DNA of 32,666 nucleotides from UMGS1052 sp045532035 (GTDB lineage Bacteria > Bacillota > Clostridia > Oscillospirales > CAG-382): the NCBI GenBank assembly GCA_045532035.1, contig JAZSFD010000103.1:1-32666 (forward strand), written 5' to 3'. Positions 8,363-16,446 of the stretch are shown here, piece by piece (the first letter of the stretch is position 1; each line of letters starts with the position of its first letter). The position numbers and the translations under genes were made by a program. The notes below the pieces were generated by a model. The model saw only the letters and a list, made by a program, of their open reading frames with translations. It searched no databases and was not told where the DNA came from.

Positions 8363-9287
8363 AAGCAATACCCCATAACGCGTTGGGCTTCAGGTTGAAA
8401 AGTCTTTTGTCCATATGGAAAAGTCGGTCTTCCTTTACTGCCGAAAGACTGTGCCACGCGGGAGCTTCCTCCATCATTTTTTTGATATTTTCAGCTACTG
8501 CCTTATCATTGTCTCCGACCTGAACGATGAAAATTCTGTAAGGGTCGGCTTTCATGATGCTCTCAATACTCAGATTTTCGAGCAAGGTCGTGTCGCTGTC
8601 GGCGATATTTATAAATCCAAGCTCCGACAGCATTTCGCCGAGCACTGTGCCGTAGCTTCCTTTGGCGCGTATATATCCCGCCGAGGCTCTAAAAAAAAGA
8701 TAGGTCTTTTCTTCTTCGGGGATGTTTTTAAGAGAAAATTTCTCCTTTGTCTTTTCGATGCTTTCTTTGACATCAAGTCCGTTTTTTTGGAAAAGATCTT
8801 TTCTTCCGGTAATGTCGGTGCAGATATCAAGCATATAAAGATAATCATCAAAGCTGTCAACATCAAAATATATGACATTGAGATTCATGTCCTCAAGAAT
8901 GTCGCACATTTCGACATTTGCCGCCGTGTCAGCGCTTGCAATAACAAGCTCGGGAGCGCTTGAAATCAGAATTTCAAGATCGGGATTTTTTGTTTTGCCG
9001 AGATTTGTGACTCCGTCTTTTTCGAGCCCGAAATCGTCAAAGGCATCGTCGGCACAAGCACAAACTTGTCCTCCCGAAAGAGTCCATACATCCGCAAAGC
9101 TTCCTGTCAGGCACGCGGCGCGATAAGTTCCTTTTTCCACCGAAACTGCGCGTCCCAGAGCATCGCAAAAGCTTACGCTGTCAGCCGTTTTTTTCGCATT
9201 GTCTGAAACCTTTGTGCATGAGCAAAAGAGTGTGATCACAGACAAAAGCAGAATGGAAAACTTAACCGATGATCTTGTTCTGCACAT
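8331..9287 (-). CDS. Substrate-binding lipoprotein of the FecB/BtuF class
   Basis: From ATG 9287 the product has 318 residues and begins MCRTRSSVKF followed by a hydrophobic stretch ending in LFCSC (lipidation Cys at about 24), so it is a lipoprotein on the outer face of the membrane. The rest has the periplasmic-binding-protein helical-backbone pattern: DALGRAVSVEKG, NLGKTKNPDLEILISSAPEL, SYGTVLGEMLSELGFINIAD and FIVQVGDND. An upstream open reading extension to 9494 lies wholly inside the reductase gene and lacks signal-peptide character, so it is rejected. The chosen start overlaps the reductase stop by 26 bases and has only a weak ribosome site, implying coupling. The ligand is unknown; iron chelate, heme or corrinoid are possible. 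Confidence 0.88.
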   Translation of the reverse strand: MCRTRSSVKFSILLLSVITLFCSCTKVSDNAKKTADSVSFCDALGRAVSVEKGTYRAACLTGSFADVWTLSGGQVCACADDAFDDFGLEKDGVTNLGKTKNPDLEILISSAPELVIASADTAANVEMCDILEDMNLNVIYFDVDSFDDYLYMLDICTDITGRKDLFQKNGLDVKESIEKTKEKFSLKNIPEEEKTYLFFRASAGYIRAKGSYGTVLGEMLSELGFINIADSDTTLLENLSIESIMKADPYRIFIVQVGDNDKAVAENIKKMMEEAPAWHSLSAVKEDRLFHMDKRLFNLKPNALWGIAYETLCKTLAQ

Positions 9288-10188
9288 ATTCAAAACCGAG
9301 TCTTTCAATTGTGTCGGCAAATCTTTCGCCCTTGATTCCCTCGTCTCTGAAGAGAATGATTGCACGCTCAATGGCGGAAAGGATTTCTTCTTCACTGACA
9401 AAAATCTTTGAAAGAGGGCGTCCGACGGCAGTCTTTTTGCCCCATCTTCCGCCGATGCAGAGCTTATATCCTTCACCGGCATCCGAAATTGCACCGAAGG
9501 GACACTTTCCGACGCATCTGCCGCATTTGTTGCAAACTGATTCGTCTATGACGATCTTGCCGTCCGAAAGGCTTGCCGCCTTCATGGGGCAGGCGCCTTC
9601 GACGGAGCATTTTGCACAGCAGCGGCATTTTTCGGTGTCTGTCGTGAAAATTTTCTGACCTACGATTCCAAGGTCGTTGAGGTCGGGCTTCACACAGCTG
9701 TTGGGACAGCCGCCGACGGCGATTTTGAACTTGTGAGGAAGGGTCACATTGTGATATCCTACATAAAATCTGTCGTGGATCTTGCGGCTGAGAGCGTATG
9801 TATCGATAAGACCGAAAACGCAGGTCGTACCCTTGCAGGAAACAACGGGTCGTATTTTCGGGCCTGTTCCGCCGGGTTCAAGCCCGCCTTTCGAAAGAAA
9901 TTCGATGAGAGCGGGAATGTTGTCATAAGGAACCCCCTGAATCTCGACAGTCTGGCGGGTGGTCATGGCAATCTCGCCGCTGCCGAAAAGATCGGCAGCC
10001 TGTGCTATGTGACGACTTTCGTCGGTGGTTATCTTTCCGTTGCGGGTGATGACGCGGACATTGAAAATGTCGTCATAACGCTTGTCACGCAAAAATCCAA
10101 GCCCTTTCACTTTTCCTGTCTGTTCTGCTGTCAGCTTGCCGTTTTTGGGGGTGAGCCCGTGTTTTGCAAAAATGTCGGTGTTTTCCAT
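9262..10188 (-). CDS. Siroheme/[4Fe-4S] sulfite/nitrite reductase-like protein with added ferredoxin domain
   Basis: The 308-residue protein has the one-subunit nitrite/sulfite reductase fold of the AsrC/small-SiR type. A ferredoxin-like half domain (about 20-100) includes EIAMTTRQTVEIQGV. The siroheme-coupled cluster ligands are C118 and C123 (SCKGTTC) and C161 and C165 (GGCPNSC). A two-cluster ferredoxin insert follows: C188/C191/C194/C200 and C219/C222/C225/C229. It should reduce sulfite, nitrite or a related compound in the cytoplasm using ferredoxin-level electrons; the true substrate is unknown. The asrA and asrB partners are absent here. It heads an operon with an ABC importer and a siroheme-synthesis protein, which supports a siroheme cofactor. 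AAAGGAG precedes the ATG. Confidence 0.88.
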   Translation of the reverse strand: MENTDIFAKHGLTPKNGKLTAEQTGKVKGLGFLRDKRYDDIFNVRVITRNGKITTDESRHIAQAADLFGSGEIAMTTRQTVEIQGVPYDNIPALIEFLSKGGLEPGGTGPKIRPVVSCKGTTCVFGLIDTYALSRKIHDRFYVGYHNVTLPHKFKIAVGGCPNSCVKPDLNDLGIVGQKIFTTDTEKCRCCAKCSVEGACPMKAASLSDGKIVIDESVCNKCGRCVGKCPFGAISDAGEGYKLCIGGRWGKKTAVGRPLSKIFVSEEEILSAIERAIILFRDEGIKGERFADTIERLGFEYVQNKIIG

Positions 10189-10232
10189 GGTGTTTCTCCT
10201 TTGATATGTCGCAAATCAATTAAACCAATACA

Positions 10233-10261
10233 ATTATATCACATTAAATTTGCCGTGTCAA
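10233..10261 (-). promoter_or_regulatory. Consensus sigma-A promoter of the reductase operon
   Basis: Read on the minus strand, TTGACA (10261-10256) and TATAAT (10238-10233) are separated by exactly 17 bases. This perfect match would drive the reductase, importer and siroheme genes as one transcript. Confidence 0.88.
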
Positions 10262-10306
10262 CAAAACAAAAGCATCCCCTGCGATTCGTTTTTTCGCAAG
10301 GGATGC
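10262..10306 (-). terminator. Terminator of the etfB-etfA-oxidase operon
   Basis: GCATCCC and GGGATGC, extended by TGCGA/TCGCA, form a stem at 10272-10306. On the minus strand it is followed by a T-rich tract (TTTTGTTTT). It separates the FAD-oxidase operon from the promoter of the next operon. Confidence 0.85.
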
Positions 10307-10379
10307 CATGGTTATTTAATAGTTTGCTCTGGGCATTTTGTTGCTTTTGTACCCGTCATATACCTTATCGAGCGGCTGA

Positions 10380-11771
10380 TCAGAATATTTTTCCGGGATT
10401 GAGTATGTTGTCGGGGTCAAAAGCTTTCTTTATGCCGCGCATCAGTTCAAGCTGACCTTCGCTGTAATCCTCGCGCAGGAAGTCTTTTTTTGCATAACCG
10501 ATGCCGTGCTCTCCCGAAACAAGTCCGCAAAGCTCGCGGGCCTTTGAATAGAGAAGCTCAAAGGCTTTGTCAAGCGTTTCTTTCCATGCCTTTTCACCAA
10601 GCTCGTCGCGGCAGACATAAACATGAAGATTTCCGTCGCCGGCGTGACCGAAGGAGGGAATTCTCACACCAAGCTTTTTTGACACCTCGTGGGTGTAAAG
10701 CACAAATTCCGCCACCTTGTTTCTCGGAACGACCACATCACATTCGTCCATTTCGGTGGTCGATGCCTTGATTGCTTCAAGAAAAGCACCGCGCGCTGAC
10801 CAGACAGAGGTCTTGCGCTCGTCGGTATCGACGATGAGGGCATCTTTCGCACCGTTTTCAATGCAAAGGGAGGCTACCTTGTCTATCTCATCTTCAACAA
10901 CCTTTTTGTCGTTTCCGTCGACTGTGAGGATAAGATATGCGGGGGATTTCTTGTCGGGGAAGTTCTTGCCAAGATATTCCTCACTGAAAAGTATGGTTCC
11001 CTGTTCCATAAATTCAATGGCGGTAAGCGATGCACGGCTTTTTATGAGCTTGGGCACAGTGCCTATGGCTTTTTCTATCGAATCATAGGGAATGAGAAGC
11101 GAAACTGTGATTTTTGGCAGAGGCACAAGCTTGAGCACTGCCTCAGTGATGACGGCAAGAGTGCCCTCCGAGCCTACAATGAGGTCCTTGAGAGAATAAC
11201 CCGAGCTGTTCTTTACGGTTTTTCCTCCGAGATGCATTATCTCACCTGAGGGAAGAACCACCGTGAGACCGCGCACATAATCACGGGTGACACCGTATTT
11301 CACGGCGCGCATACCGCCTGCGTTTGTGCTGATGTTTCCACCGATGGTGGCACTTTTTTCGCCGGGATCGGGGGGATAGAGAAAATCATGCTCTTCACAG
11401 AAAGCCGCAAGCTCCATCAGAAGCACACCCGGCTGTACCGTGACAGTGAGATTTTCTTCGTCAAGCTCAAGGATCTTGTTCATGCCTGTCGTTTCAAGCA
11501 TGATACCGCCATGGAGGGCAACAGATGCTCCCACAAGACCTGTTCCGCTGCCGCGAACGACCACGGGGATTTTGTTGTGGCTTGCATACTCCATGACTTT
11601 TGACACTTCATCGGTGGAGTTGGCTTTCACAAGCACTTCGGGCATATGGGAAATTCCGCCCAGCTCGTCGTGGCTGTAATCATGACTGATGGCGTCGCCA
11701 AAGAGAACTCTGTCGGCAGACAAAAAAGAGATGAGAGCGTCAATATCTTTTTGCGATACTCGGTTATACAT
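10380..11771 (-). CDS. lctD: FAD-binding 2-hydroxyacid dehydrogenase, GlcD/LctD type
   Basis: This 463-residue flavoprotein has the FAD_binding_4 fold (VVRGSGTGLVGASVALHGG at about 74-92, PPDPGEKSATIGGNISTNAGG) and the C-terminal GlcD/LDH cap with SFGHAGDGNLHVYV and SGEHGIGYAKKD. Such proteins oxidise lactate, glycolate or another 2-hydroxyacid. Placement directly behind etfB and etfA matches the electron-confurcating lactate dehydrogenase of Acetobacterium woodii (LctBCD), in which lactate oxidation with NAD+ is driven by reduced ferredoxin. The start overlaps the etfA stop by eight bases (ATGTATAA). A glycolate or longer hydroxyacid substrate is possible; no racemase or permease is adjacent. 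Confidence 0.88.
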   Translation of the reverse strand: MYNRVSQKDIDALISFLSADRVLFGDAISHDYSHDELGGISHMPEVLVKANSTDEVSKVMEYASHNKIPVVVRGSGTGLVGASVALHGGIMLETTGMNKILELDEENLTVTVQPGVLLMELAAFCEEHDFLYPPDPGEKSATIGGNISTNAGGMRAVKYGVTRDYVRGLTVVLPSGEIMHLGGKTVKNSSGYSLKDLIVGSEGTLAVITEAVLKLVPLPKITVSLLIPYDSIEKAIGTVPKLIKSRASLTAIEFMEQGTILFSEEYLGKNFPDKKSPAYLILTVDGNDKKVVEDEIDKVASLCIENGAKDALIVDTDERKTSVWSARGAFLEAIKASTTEMDECDVVVPRNKVAEFVLYTHEVSKKLGVRIPSFGHAGDGNLHVYVCRDELGEKAWKETLDKAFELLYSKARELCGLVSGEHGIGYAKKDFLREDYSEGQLELMRGIKKAFDPDNILNPGKIF

Positions 11772-12963
11772 TTGCCTTGCCTCCTTTTATCTTTTCGATG
11801 AGTGCAGGTACGATCTCATAAAGATCGCCCACAAGCCCCACATGACATATATCAAAGATCGATGCGTCGGACGCTTTGTTGACGGCGACGATAAGATCTG
11901 AACCTTTCATACCTGCGGCAAACTGAACAGAGCCTGAAATTCCCAGACAGATAATAAGCTTTGGTTTCACTGTTCTTCCCGAAAGACCGATCTGACGCTT
12001 GGGGGAGAGCCAGCCCGATTCGATAAGCGGACGGGTGCCGGAAAGCTGTCCACCGAGAAGCTCTGCAAGCTCGCGCGCCATCTCAAGATCGCCTTCTTTT
12101 GAAAAGCCTCTTCCGCAGGCGACTATAACATCGGCATCCGAAATGTCGATTTCGCGGGGCTTTTCGGTGACCGAAAGAATTTGCGTGTCCGACTTTTTCA
12201 TGCTGTCGGTGACATCCATTTTCACGACCTCGCCGCAGGAGGTTTCCGAACGGGAAGGAACCGGGAATATCTTGTATCTTACGGTGCAGAATTGGGGACG
12301 CGCATTGGGAGTGACGATCTGCGCCATGATGTTTCCGCCAAAGGCGGGACGGATCTGGACAAGATCGGTGTTTTCTTTCATCTTAAGTACAGTACAGTCA
12401 GCAGTAAGTCCCGCACCGCAGCGCGCCGCAACTCTTGGTGCCAGCGAACGGCCCATGTTTGTGGCGCCCACAAGCATCGACGATGGCTTTATTTTTTCGA
12501 TGAAGTCATAAAATGCCGCGGTATATGGAGAAATTCTGAATTCGGCAAAGGCAGGATCGTCATATATGAAAACCTTGTCTGCGCCGTAATGGGTGAGCTC
12601 TTGTGCATATTCGTCGATATCCGAACCGATGAGTATTCCATAGACAGGGTGAGAAATGCTGTCGGCAAGCTCGCGGGCTTTCCCGAGAAGCTCAAGGGTT
12701 ACGGGATGGAGCTTTCTGTCGGCAATTTCGCAGAAAACGCAAACACCGCGCCAGAGGGATTTGTCGACAGTTTCCTTTTTTTCTTCATCCTCCCAGGTGA
12801 CAGCACCTGAGGGGCCTTTTTTGACACAAAGCTTGCACGCCTTGCAGGCGGCGTTGACCGAAAGCTTTCCGTCATCGTAAGAAAGAGCCTTGAAAGGGCA
12901 GATGTCAACAAGCTTTGAGGCTGTTGCAAGGTCAATTTTTTCGTTATGTATGATAAGTCCCAT
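11764..12963 (-). CDS. etfA: Electron-transfer flavoprotein alpha subunit with N-terminal 4Fe-4S domain (LctC/EtfA)
   Basis: The 399-residue protein begins with a degenerate ferredoxin domain: DICPFKAL gives one cysteine and CKACKLC gives three, while the position of the last motif cysteine is glycine (KKGPSG). The four remaining cysteines are exactly those needed for a single [4Fe-4S] cluster. The ETF alpha body follows, ending with the FAD-binding region GLSGRTVKPKLIICLGISG and VNKASDASIF. It pairs with EtfB and passes electrons to the FAD dehydrogenase encoded next. The added ferredoxin domain is typical of bifurcating ETFs such as LctC and CarE, not of mitochondrial-type ETF. It starts 13 bases after the etfB stop. 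Confidence 0.92.
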   Translation of the reverse strand: MGLIIHNEKIDLATASKLVDICPFKALSYDDGKLSVNAACKACKLCVKKGPSGAVTWEDEEKKETVDKSLWRGVCVFCEIADRKLHPVTLELLGKARELADSISHPVYGILIGSDIDEYAQELTHYGADKVFIYDDPAFAEFRISPYTAAFYDFIEKIKPSSMLVGATNMGRSLAPRVAARCGAGLTADCTVLKMKENTDLVQIRPAFGGNIMAQIVTPNARPQFCTVRYKIFPVPSRSETSCGEVVKMDVTDSMKKSDTQILSVTEKPREIDISDADVIVACGRGFSKEGDLEMARELAELLGGQLSGTRPLIESGWLSPKRQIGLSGRTVKPKLIICLGISGSVQFAAGMKGSDLIVAVNKASDASIFDICHVGLVGDLYEIVPALIEKIKGGKANV

Positions 12964-12976
12964 TTCGGCATCCTCC

Positions 12977-13768
12977 TTATACGAATTTACGCTCTTTCAG
13001 CAGCGCAAAAAGGCTGTCCGAAAGCTCGGCTGAATTTCCCTCAAGCATTTTTCTGTCTGTATTCTTTTCAGGCGGGAATATTTTTTCGACCTGTGTCGGA
13101 GAGCCTGAAAGACCGAGCTTTTTTTCATCCGCCTCGGGAATGTCGGCAACAGAATAGACCTTTATAAGCTCTTCGCAGTTCATGCTTTTTTTACGGTTGT
13201 AAGACGGGAGACGAGGTGTGTTGGCGTCTTTTTCAACAGTGATAAGACAGGGGAGCGAAAGGCGCGCCGTCTGATATACCTTGTCAAGATCGCAAACGAC
13301 GGTTATCGTCTTTCCGTCGCATTCAAGAATCTTTGTGACATTGGCGATGTGCTCGATGCCCAATCTTTCGGCAAGCTCGGGACCTACCTGAGCCGTGTCC
13401 CCGTCAGTGGTCTGCTTCCCGCAGATGATAAGATCATATTTCCCCATTTTGCCGACACCGAGAGCAAGCGCGTAGCTTGTGGCGGCCACATCTGCGCCGC
13501 CGAATTTTCTGTCCGAAAGAAGAACAGACTCACTTGCACCCATGTAGATGGTTTCCTTGAGAGCGTCAATTGCCATGGGAGGCCCCATAGAAAGGGTTTT
13601 TACCTCTCCTTCGCACTTTTCGGCAAGGGCAAATCCCTCCTCAAGGGCGAAAAGATCATAAGGATTTATTTTGCTGTCTACTCCGTCGCGGATAAGAACG
13701 CCTGTGACGGGATCTACCGCCACCTTGTTTGTGCCGGGAACTTGCTTTACGCATACGATGATATTCAT
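12977..13768 (-). CDS. etfB: Electron-transfer flavoprotein beta subunit (LctB/EtfB)
   Basis: This 263-residue ETF beta subunit shows MNIIVCVKQVPGTNKVAVDP, INPYDLFALEEGFALAEK, KYDLIICGKQTTDGDTAQVG and the LPCLITVEKDANTPRLPSY signature. It binds a nucleotide and, in bifurcating ETFs, the FAD that splits electrons between NADH and ferredoxin. It is the first gene of a three-gene operon with etfA and an FAD oxidase. AAAGGA precedes the ATG. A sigma-A promoter lies upstream, and a short inverted repeat lies between promoter and gene. Confidence 0.93.
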   Translation of the reverse strand: MNIIVCVKQVPGTNKVAVDPVTGVLIRDGVDSKINPYDLFALEEGFALAEKCEGEVKTLSMGPPMAIDALKETIYMGASESVLLSDRKFGGADVAATSYALALGVGKMGKYDLIICGKQTTDGDTAQVGPELAERLGIEHIANVTKILECDGKTITVVCDLDKVYQTARLSLPCLITVEKDANTPRLPSYNRKKSMNCEELIKVYSVADIPEADEKKLGLSGSPTQVEKIFPPEKNTDRKMLEGNSAELSDSLFALLKERKFV

Positions 13769-13785
13769 AAAAAGCTCGTCCTTTC

Positions 13786-13798
13786 ATTGCGGTGCAAT
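13786..13798. promoter_or_regulatory. Inverted repeat in the etfB leader, possible operator
   Basis: ATTGC-GGT-GCAAT is a perfect 5-bp inverted repeat just downstream of the etfB -10 element, where a bound repressor could block transcription. It could also be a small RNA hairpin near the ribosome site. Short repeats can occur by chance. Confidence 0.4.
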
Positions 13799-13806
13799 TC
13801 TACACC

Positions 13807-13835
13807 AGTATAATAATATAATTATAGCTTGTCAA
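13807..13835 (-). promoter_or_regulatory. Sigma-A promoter of etfB-etfA-lctD
   Basis: On the minus strand TTGACA (13835-13830) and TATACT (13812-13807) are separated by 17 bases, upstream of the etfB ribosome site. Confidence 0.85.
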
Positions 13836-13905
13836 ACGGTGATTGTAAAGAGAGATTTTGTCCTTTTTTAGCATTATTTGATCGCGAAAAAACAGGCGTT
13901 ATTTT

Positions 13906-13934
13906 GGTTTGTTCATTTTGACCAAAAACAAACC
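13906..13934. promoter_or_regulatory. Inverted repeat between the divergent etfB and M14 promoters
   Basis: GGTTTGTT (13906-13913) and AACAAACC (13927-13934) form an 8-bp perfect inverted repeat with a 13-base gap. A second pair, TTGGT and ACCAA, is nested within it. The site lies between the back-to-back promoters, so it could be an operator for a regulator serving either gene. The regulator is not in the window; a GntR-type lactate regulator is one guess. Confidence 0.45.
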
Positions 13935-13956
13935 CCGGTTTTGTGAACTTTCATAA

Positions 13957-13985
13957 TTGACACCTTTTGGCAGGTGAAATATAAT
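13957..13985 (+). promoter_or_regulatory. Consensus sigma-A promoter of the M14 peptidase gene
   Basis: TTGACA at 13957-13962 and TATAAT at 13980-13985 are separated by exactly 17 bases. This places the transcript start near 13991, so an in-frame ATG at 13974 cannot be the translation start; GTG 14016 is used instead. Confidence 0.9.
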
Positions 13986-14015
13986 TTATTGAGAAACATG
14001 AGGGAGTTGATTTTT

Positions 14016-16400
14016 GTGTCTTTGAAAATACCGTCTCCGAAGGAATTTTTCGGTTTTCTTCCCGGTGATGACAGAAAAATGATCCGTTGGGAAAAGCTTT
14101 GCGAATACTACGATGCGCTTAACGCCGTCTCTGACAGAATGGCGATAGAGGAAGTGGGACTTTCCAGCGAAGGAAACCGCTTTATTTTCATTTATGTATC
14201 CTCTCCCGAAAACATAAAAAATCTTGAAAAATACCGTCTGATTTCTGAAAAGCTTGCCGATCCCGAGGGACTTTCTGAGGATGAGATCTCGAAGCTTTGC
14301 GACAGCGGAAAAGCTGTTTGTGTGCAGCAATATGGGCTCCATTCCAACGAAGTCGGAGGCCCTCAGATGGTGCCCATCATGCTTCATGAGCTTGTCACCT
14401 CCGATTCCAAAAAGATAAGGAACATTCTTGACAATGTTATCTTTATTATCGCTCCCTGCAGCGAACCCGACGGAGAAATAGTATTTACCGATTATTACAA
14501 CAAATATCTTGGCACCGAATATGAGGGCATGGTCTCGCCCTATCTGCGCCATAACTGGGCAGGTCATTCAAACAACCGCGACGGCATCCGCGAGATAGTC
14601 CGCGAGTTACAGCACATAAACGATGTGCTTGTGCGTCGATGGCATCCGCAGGTGTTTCAGGATCACCATCATCAGTGCCCATGGGAAGACCGCATGACGA
14701 TTTCTCCCAACACCGACCCGTATTTTGAACCCATCTGTCCTCTTGTCATAAGAGAAGCGGGACTTTACGGCGCTTATATGGCAACTGCTTTGTCGCAGGC
14801 AGGAAGATGTGGTGTTGTTACGGGCGGAGATTTCTTCGACGGCTTCAATATCTCCTCCTACTCCGAATTTGCCAAGATCCATAACACCACCGGAATGCTC
14901 ACCGAAAGTGCAGATATCAGCATTGCAACTCCTGTCACCATCGGAAAAGAACTTCTTGGCGGCTGTTATCTGAAGCCGAGCGTCCATTGTCCCGCCCCAT
15001 GGCAGGGAGGAGAATGGCATCTTTGCGATATTGTCAGTCAGATGTACATTGCTTCGATGGCGCTTCTCGAATATGTGGCGTTGCATCGCAGGGAAACCCT
15101 TTCGGGTATGGCGCAAAAGGCGATCGTACAGATCGAGAGAGGAAGAAATAGTGCAGAAAAGTTCTATATAATCCTTCCCGACCAGCATGACAGTTCGGCG
15201 TGCGAGGTGCTTTTGAAGCTTCTGAAGCTTCAGGGCATCAAAATGTATGCCGCAAAAGAAATGTTCCGTGCGGTGAGTGCATATTTCCCGAAGGGCACGG
15301 TCATCGTTCCTGCGGCACAGCCGAAATATGCGGCGGTGAAGGCATATCTTCACAAAAATCCATACACCATCATTCCCTCAAGACTCCGTCCCGACGGTTC
15401 GCAGAGGATATCCGATTCGGCAAATGTCTGTGTCAGTCTTTGCATGGGGGTTGAGGTCGTGACCTGCGGCGAAGATATAGACCCCTCGCTTCTCGAAAGC
15501 TTTGCACCCGATCGACGGGTAGACTGCATCATGTCGCCTTTTGGCTATGACGGTGCGGAGGACGAGATAGCTCTTCCTCTTGCGGCTTGCGAAAACTTGA
15601 GTTACAAACACGCAAATCTTCTGCTTGAAAGAGGCAAAAAGCTTTTCAGAAACGATGTGGGAGATTTTACCCAAAATGACGGAAGACCCGTGCGCAGAGC
15701 ACGCATAGGGCTTTTGAAAAAGAGCGCCACCTGGAATGAGGAGGGCTTTACGAGAAGTCTTCTCAAAATGTATTCCTTTGATTTCGAGATCGTGCTTGAC
15801 AAGGAAATAAGAGAAAACGGAGTGCCTGAGGGTATCGATGTTCTAATAATCCCGGGGGATGACGAGGGTTCGCTTTCGGCGGGAGATGTGAGGGATATGA
15901 AAAAGCCCATCGAGCATCATGCGGGGCTTGGAAGCGCCGGAGCAAATGCTTTGAAAAAGTTTGTAAATGACGGCGGAAGACTTGTGGCGTGGGAAAAGTC
16001 CTGCTCTTATGTCAACCGCATCTTTGGACTTGGCATCCGCATTGAATCAAAGCCTTTGTCGGTGGTGTCTACCAACGGCTCGGTGCTGAAAGCCGAGATC
16101 TCCGATGACCGACTTACCCGCGGAATGCCGAAAAAATTCAACCTCACCCACAACAACGGGCCTGTCCTTTCTCCCACCGACCGTGATGGTAAGATACGTG
16201 TAATAGCAAGACTTGACGGTGAAAAAACCTTTGTCAACGGCTATGTCCGCGGAGAAGAATATCTTCTCGGCACCCCCTGTGTCCTGCGTGCCGTCGAGGG
16301 AAAAGGTGAGATTCTTCTTTACAGCTTCAACCCCGAATTTCGCAATCAGAACGACAGCACCTTCAAGCTTTTGTTCAATGCTCTTTATGAACAAGAATGA
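14016..16400 (+). CDS. M14-family zinc carboxypeptidase-like protein
   Basis: From GTG 14016 the product has 794 residues and no signal peptide, so it is probably cytoplasmic. The zinc site is visible as GLHSNEVGG (H109 and E112, the HxxE motif) and a later histidine in QDHHHQCPW (about 217-219). TGMLTESAD may supply the catalytic glutamate. These features place it in the M14 carboxypeptidase family, which removes C-terminal residues or cleaves gamma-glutamyl/peptidoglycan-type amides. The last third (about 560-690) looks like an inactive glutamine-amidotransferase-like domain (VLIIPGDDEG, LKKFVNDGGRLVAWE). The start was chosen by AGGGAG nine bases upstream and by the promoter position. It is transcribed alone, divergent from etfB; the true substrate is unknown. 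Confidence 0.82.
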   Translation: MSLKIPSPKEFFGFLPGDDRKMIRWEKLCEYYDALNAVSDRMAIEEVGLSSEGNRFIFIYVSSPENIKNLEKYRLISEKLADPEGLSEDEISKLCDSGKAVCVQQYGLHSNEVGGPQMVPIMLHELVTSDSKKIRNILDNVIFIIAPCSEPDGEIVFTDYYNKYLGTEYEGMVSPYLRHNWAGHSNNRDGIREIVRELQHINDVLVRRWHPQVFQDHHHQCPWEDRMTISPNTDPYFEPICPLVIREAGLYGAYMATALSQAGRCGVVTGGDFFDGFNISSYSEFAKIHNTTGMLTESADISIATPVTIGKELLGGCYLKPSVHCPAPWQGGEWHLCDIVSQMYIASMALLEYVALHRRETLSGMAQKAIVQIERGRNSAEKFYIILPDQHDSSACEVLLKLLKLQGIKMYAAKEMFRAVSAYFPKGTVIVPAAQPKYAAVKAYLHKNPYTIIPSRLRPDGSQRISDSANVCVSLCMGVEVVTCGEDIDPSLLESFAPDRRVDCIMSPFGYDGAEDEIALPLAACENLSYKHANLLLERGKKLFRNDVGDFTQNDGRPVRRARIGLLKKSATWNEEGFTRSLLKMYSFDFEIVLDKEIRENGVPEGIDVLIIPGDDEGSLSAGDVRDMKKPIEHHAGLGSAGANALKKFVNDGGRLVAWEKSCSYVNRIFGLGIRIESKPLSVVSTNGSVLKAEISDDRLTRGMPKKFNLTHNNGPVLSPTDRDGKIRVIARLDGEKTFVNGYVRGEEYLLGTPCVLRAVEGKGEILLYSFNPEFRNQNDSTFKLLFNALYEQE

Positions 16401-16411
16401 CGATATAAGGC

Positions 16412-16442
16412 AAAAATACCACCCGCTTGGGTGGTATTTTTT
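16412..16442. terminator. Bidirectional terminator between the M14 gene and ddh
   Basis: AAAAATACCACCC, loop GCTT, GGGTGGTATTTTT is a perfect 13-bp stem with A and T tracts on both sides. It can end the M14 transcript and the converging ddh transcript. Confidence 0.92.
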
Positions 16443-16446
16443 GATA

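Noticed and set aside
9288..9494. N-terminal extension of the binding lipoprotein
   Set aside because: It lies wholly inside the reductase gene, and the lipoprotein signal starts at 9287.
13974..14015. Upstream ATG as start of the M14 protein
   Set aside because: It lies inside the promoter (between -35 and -10); GTG 14016 has a good ribosome site.
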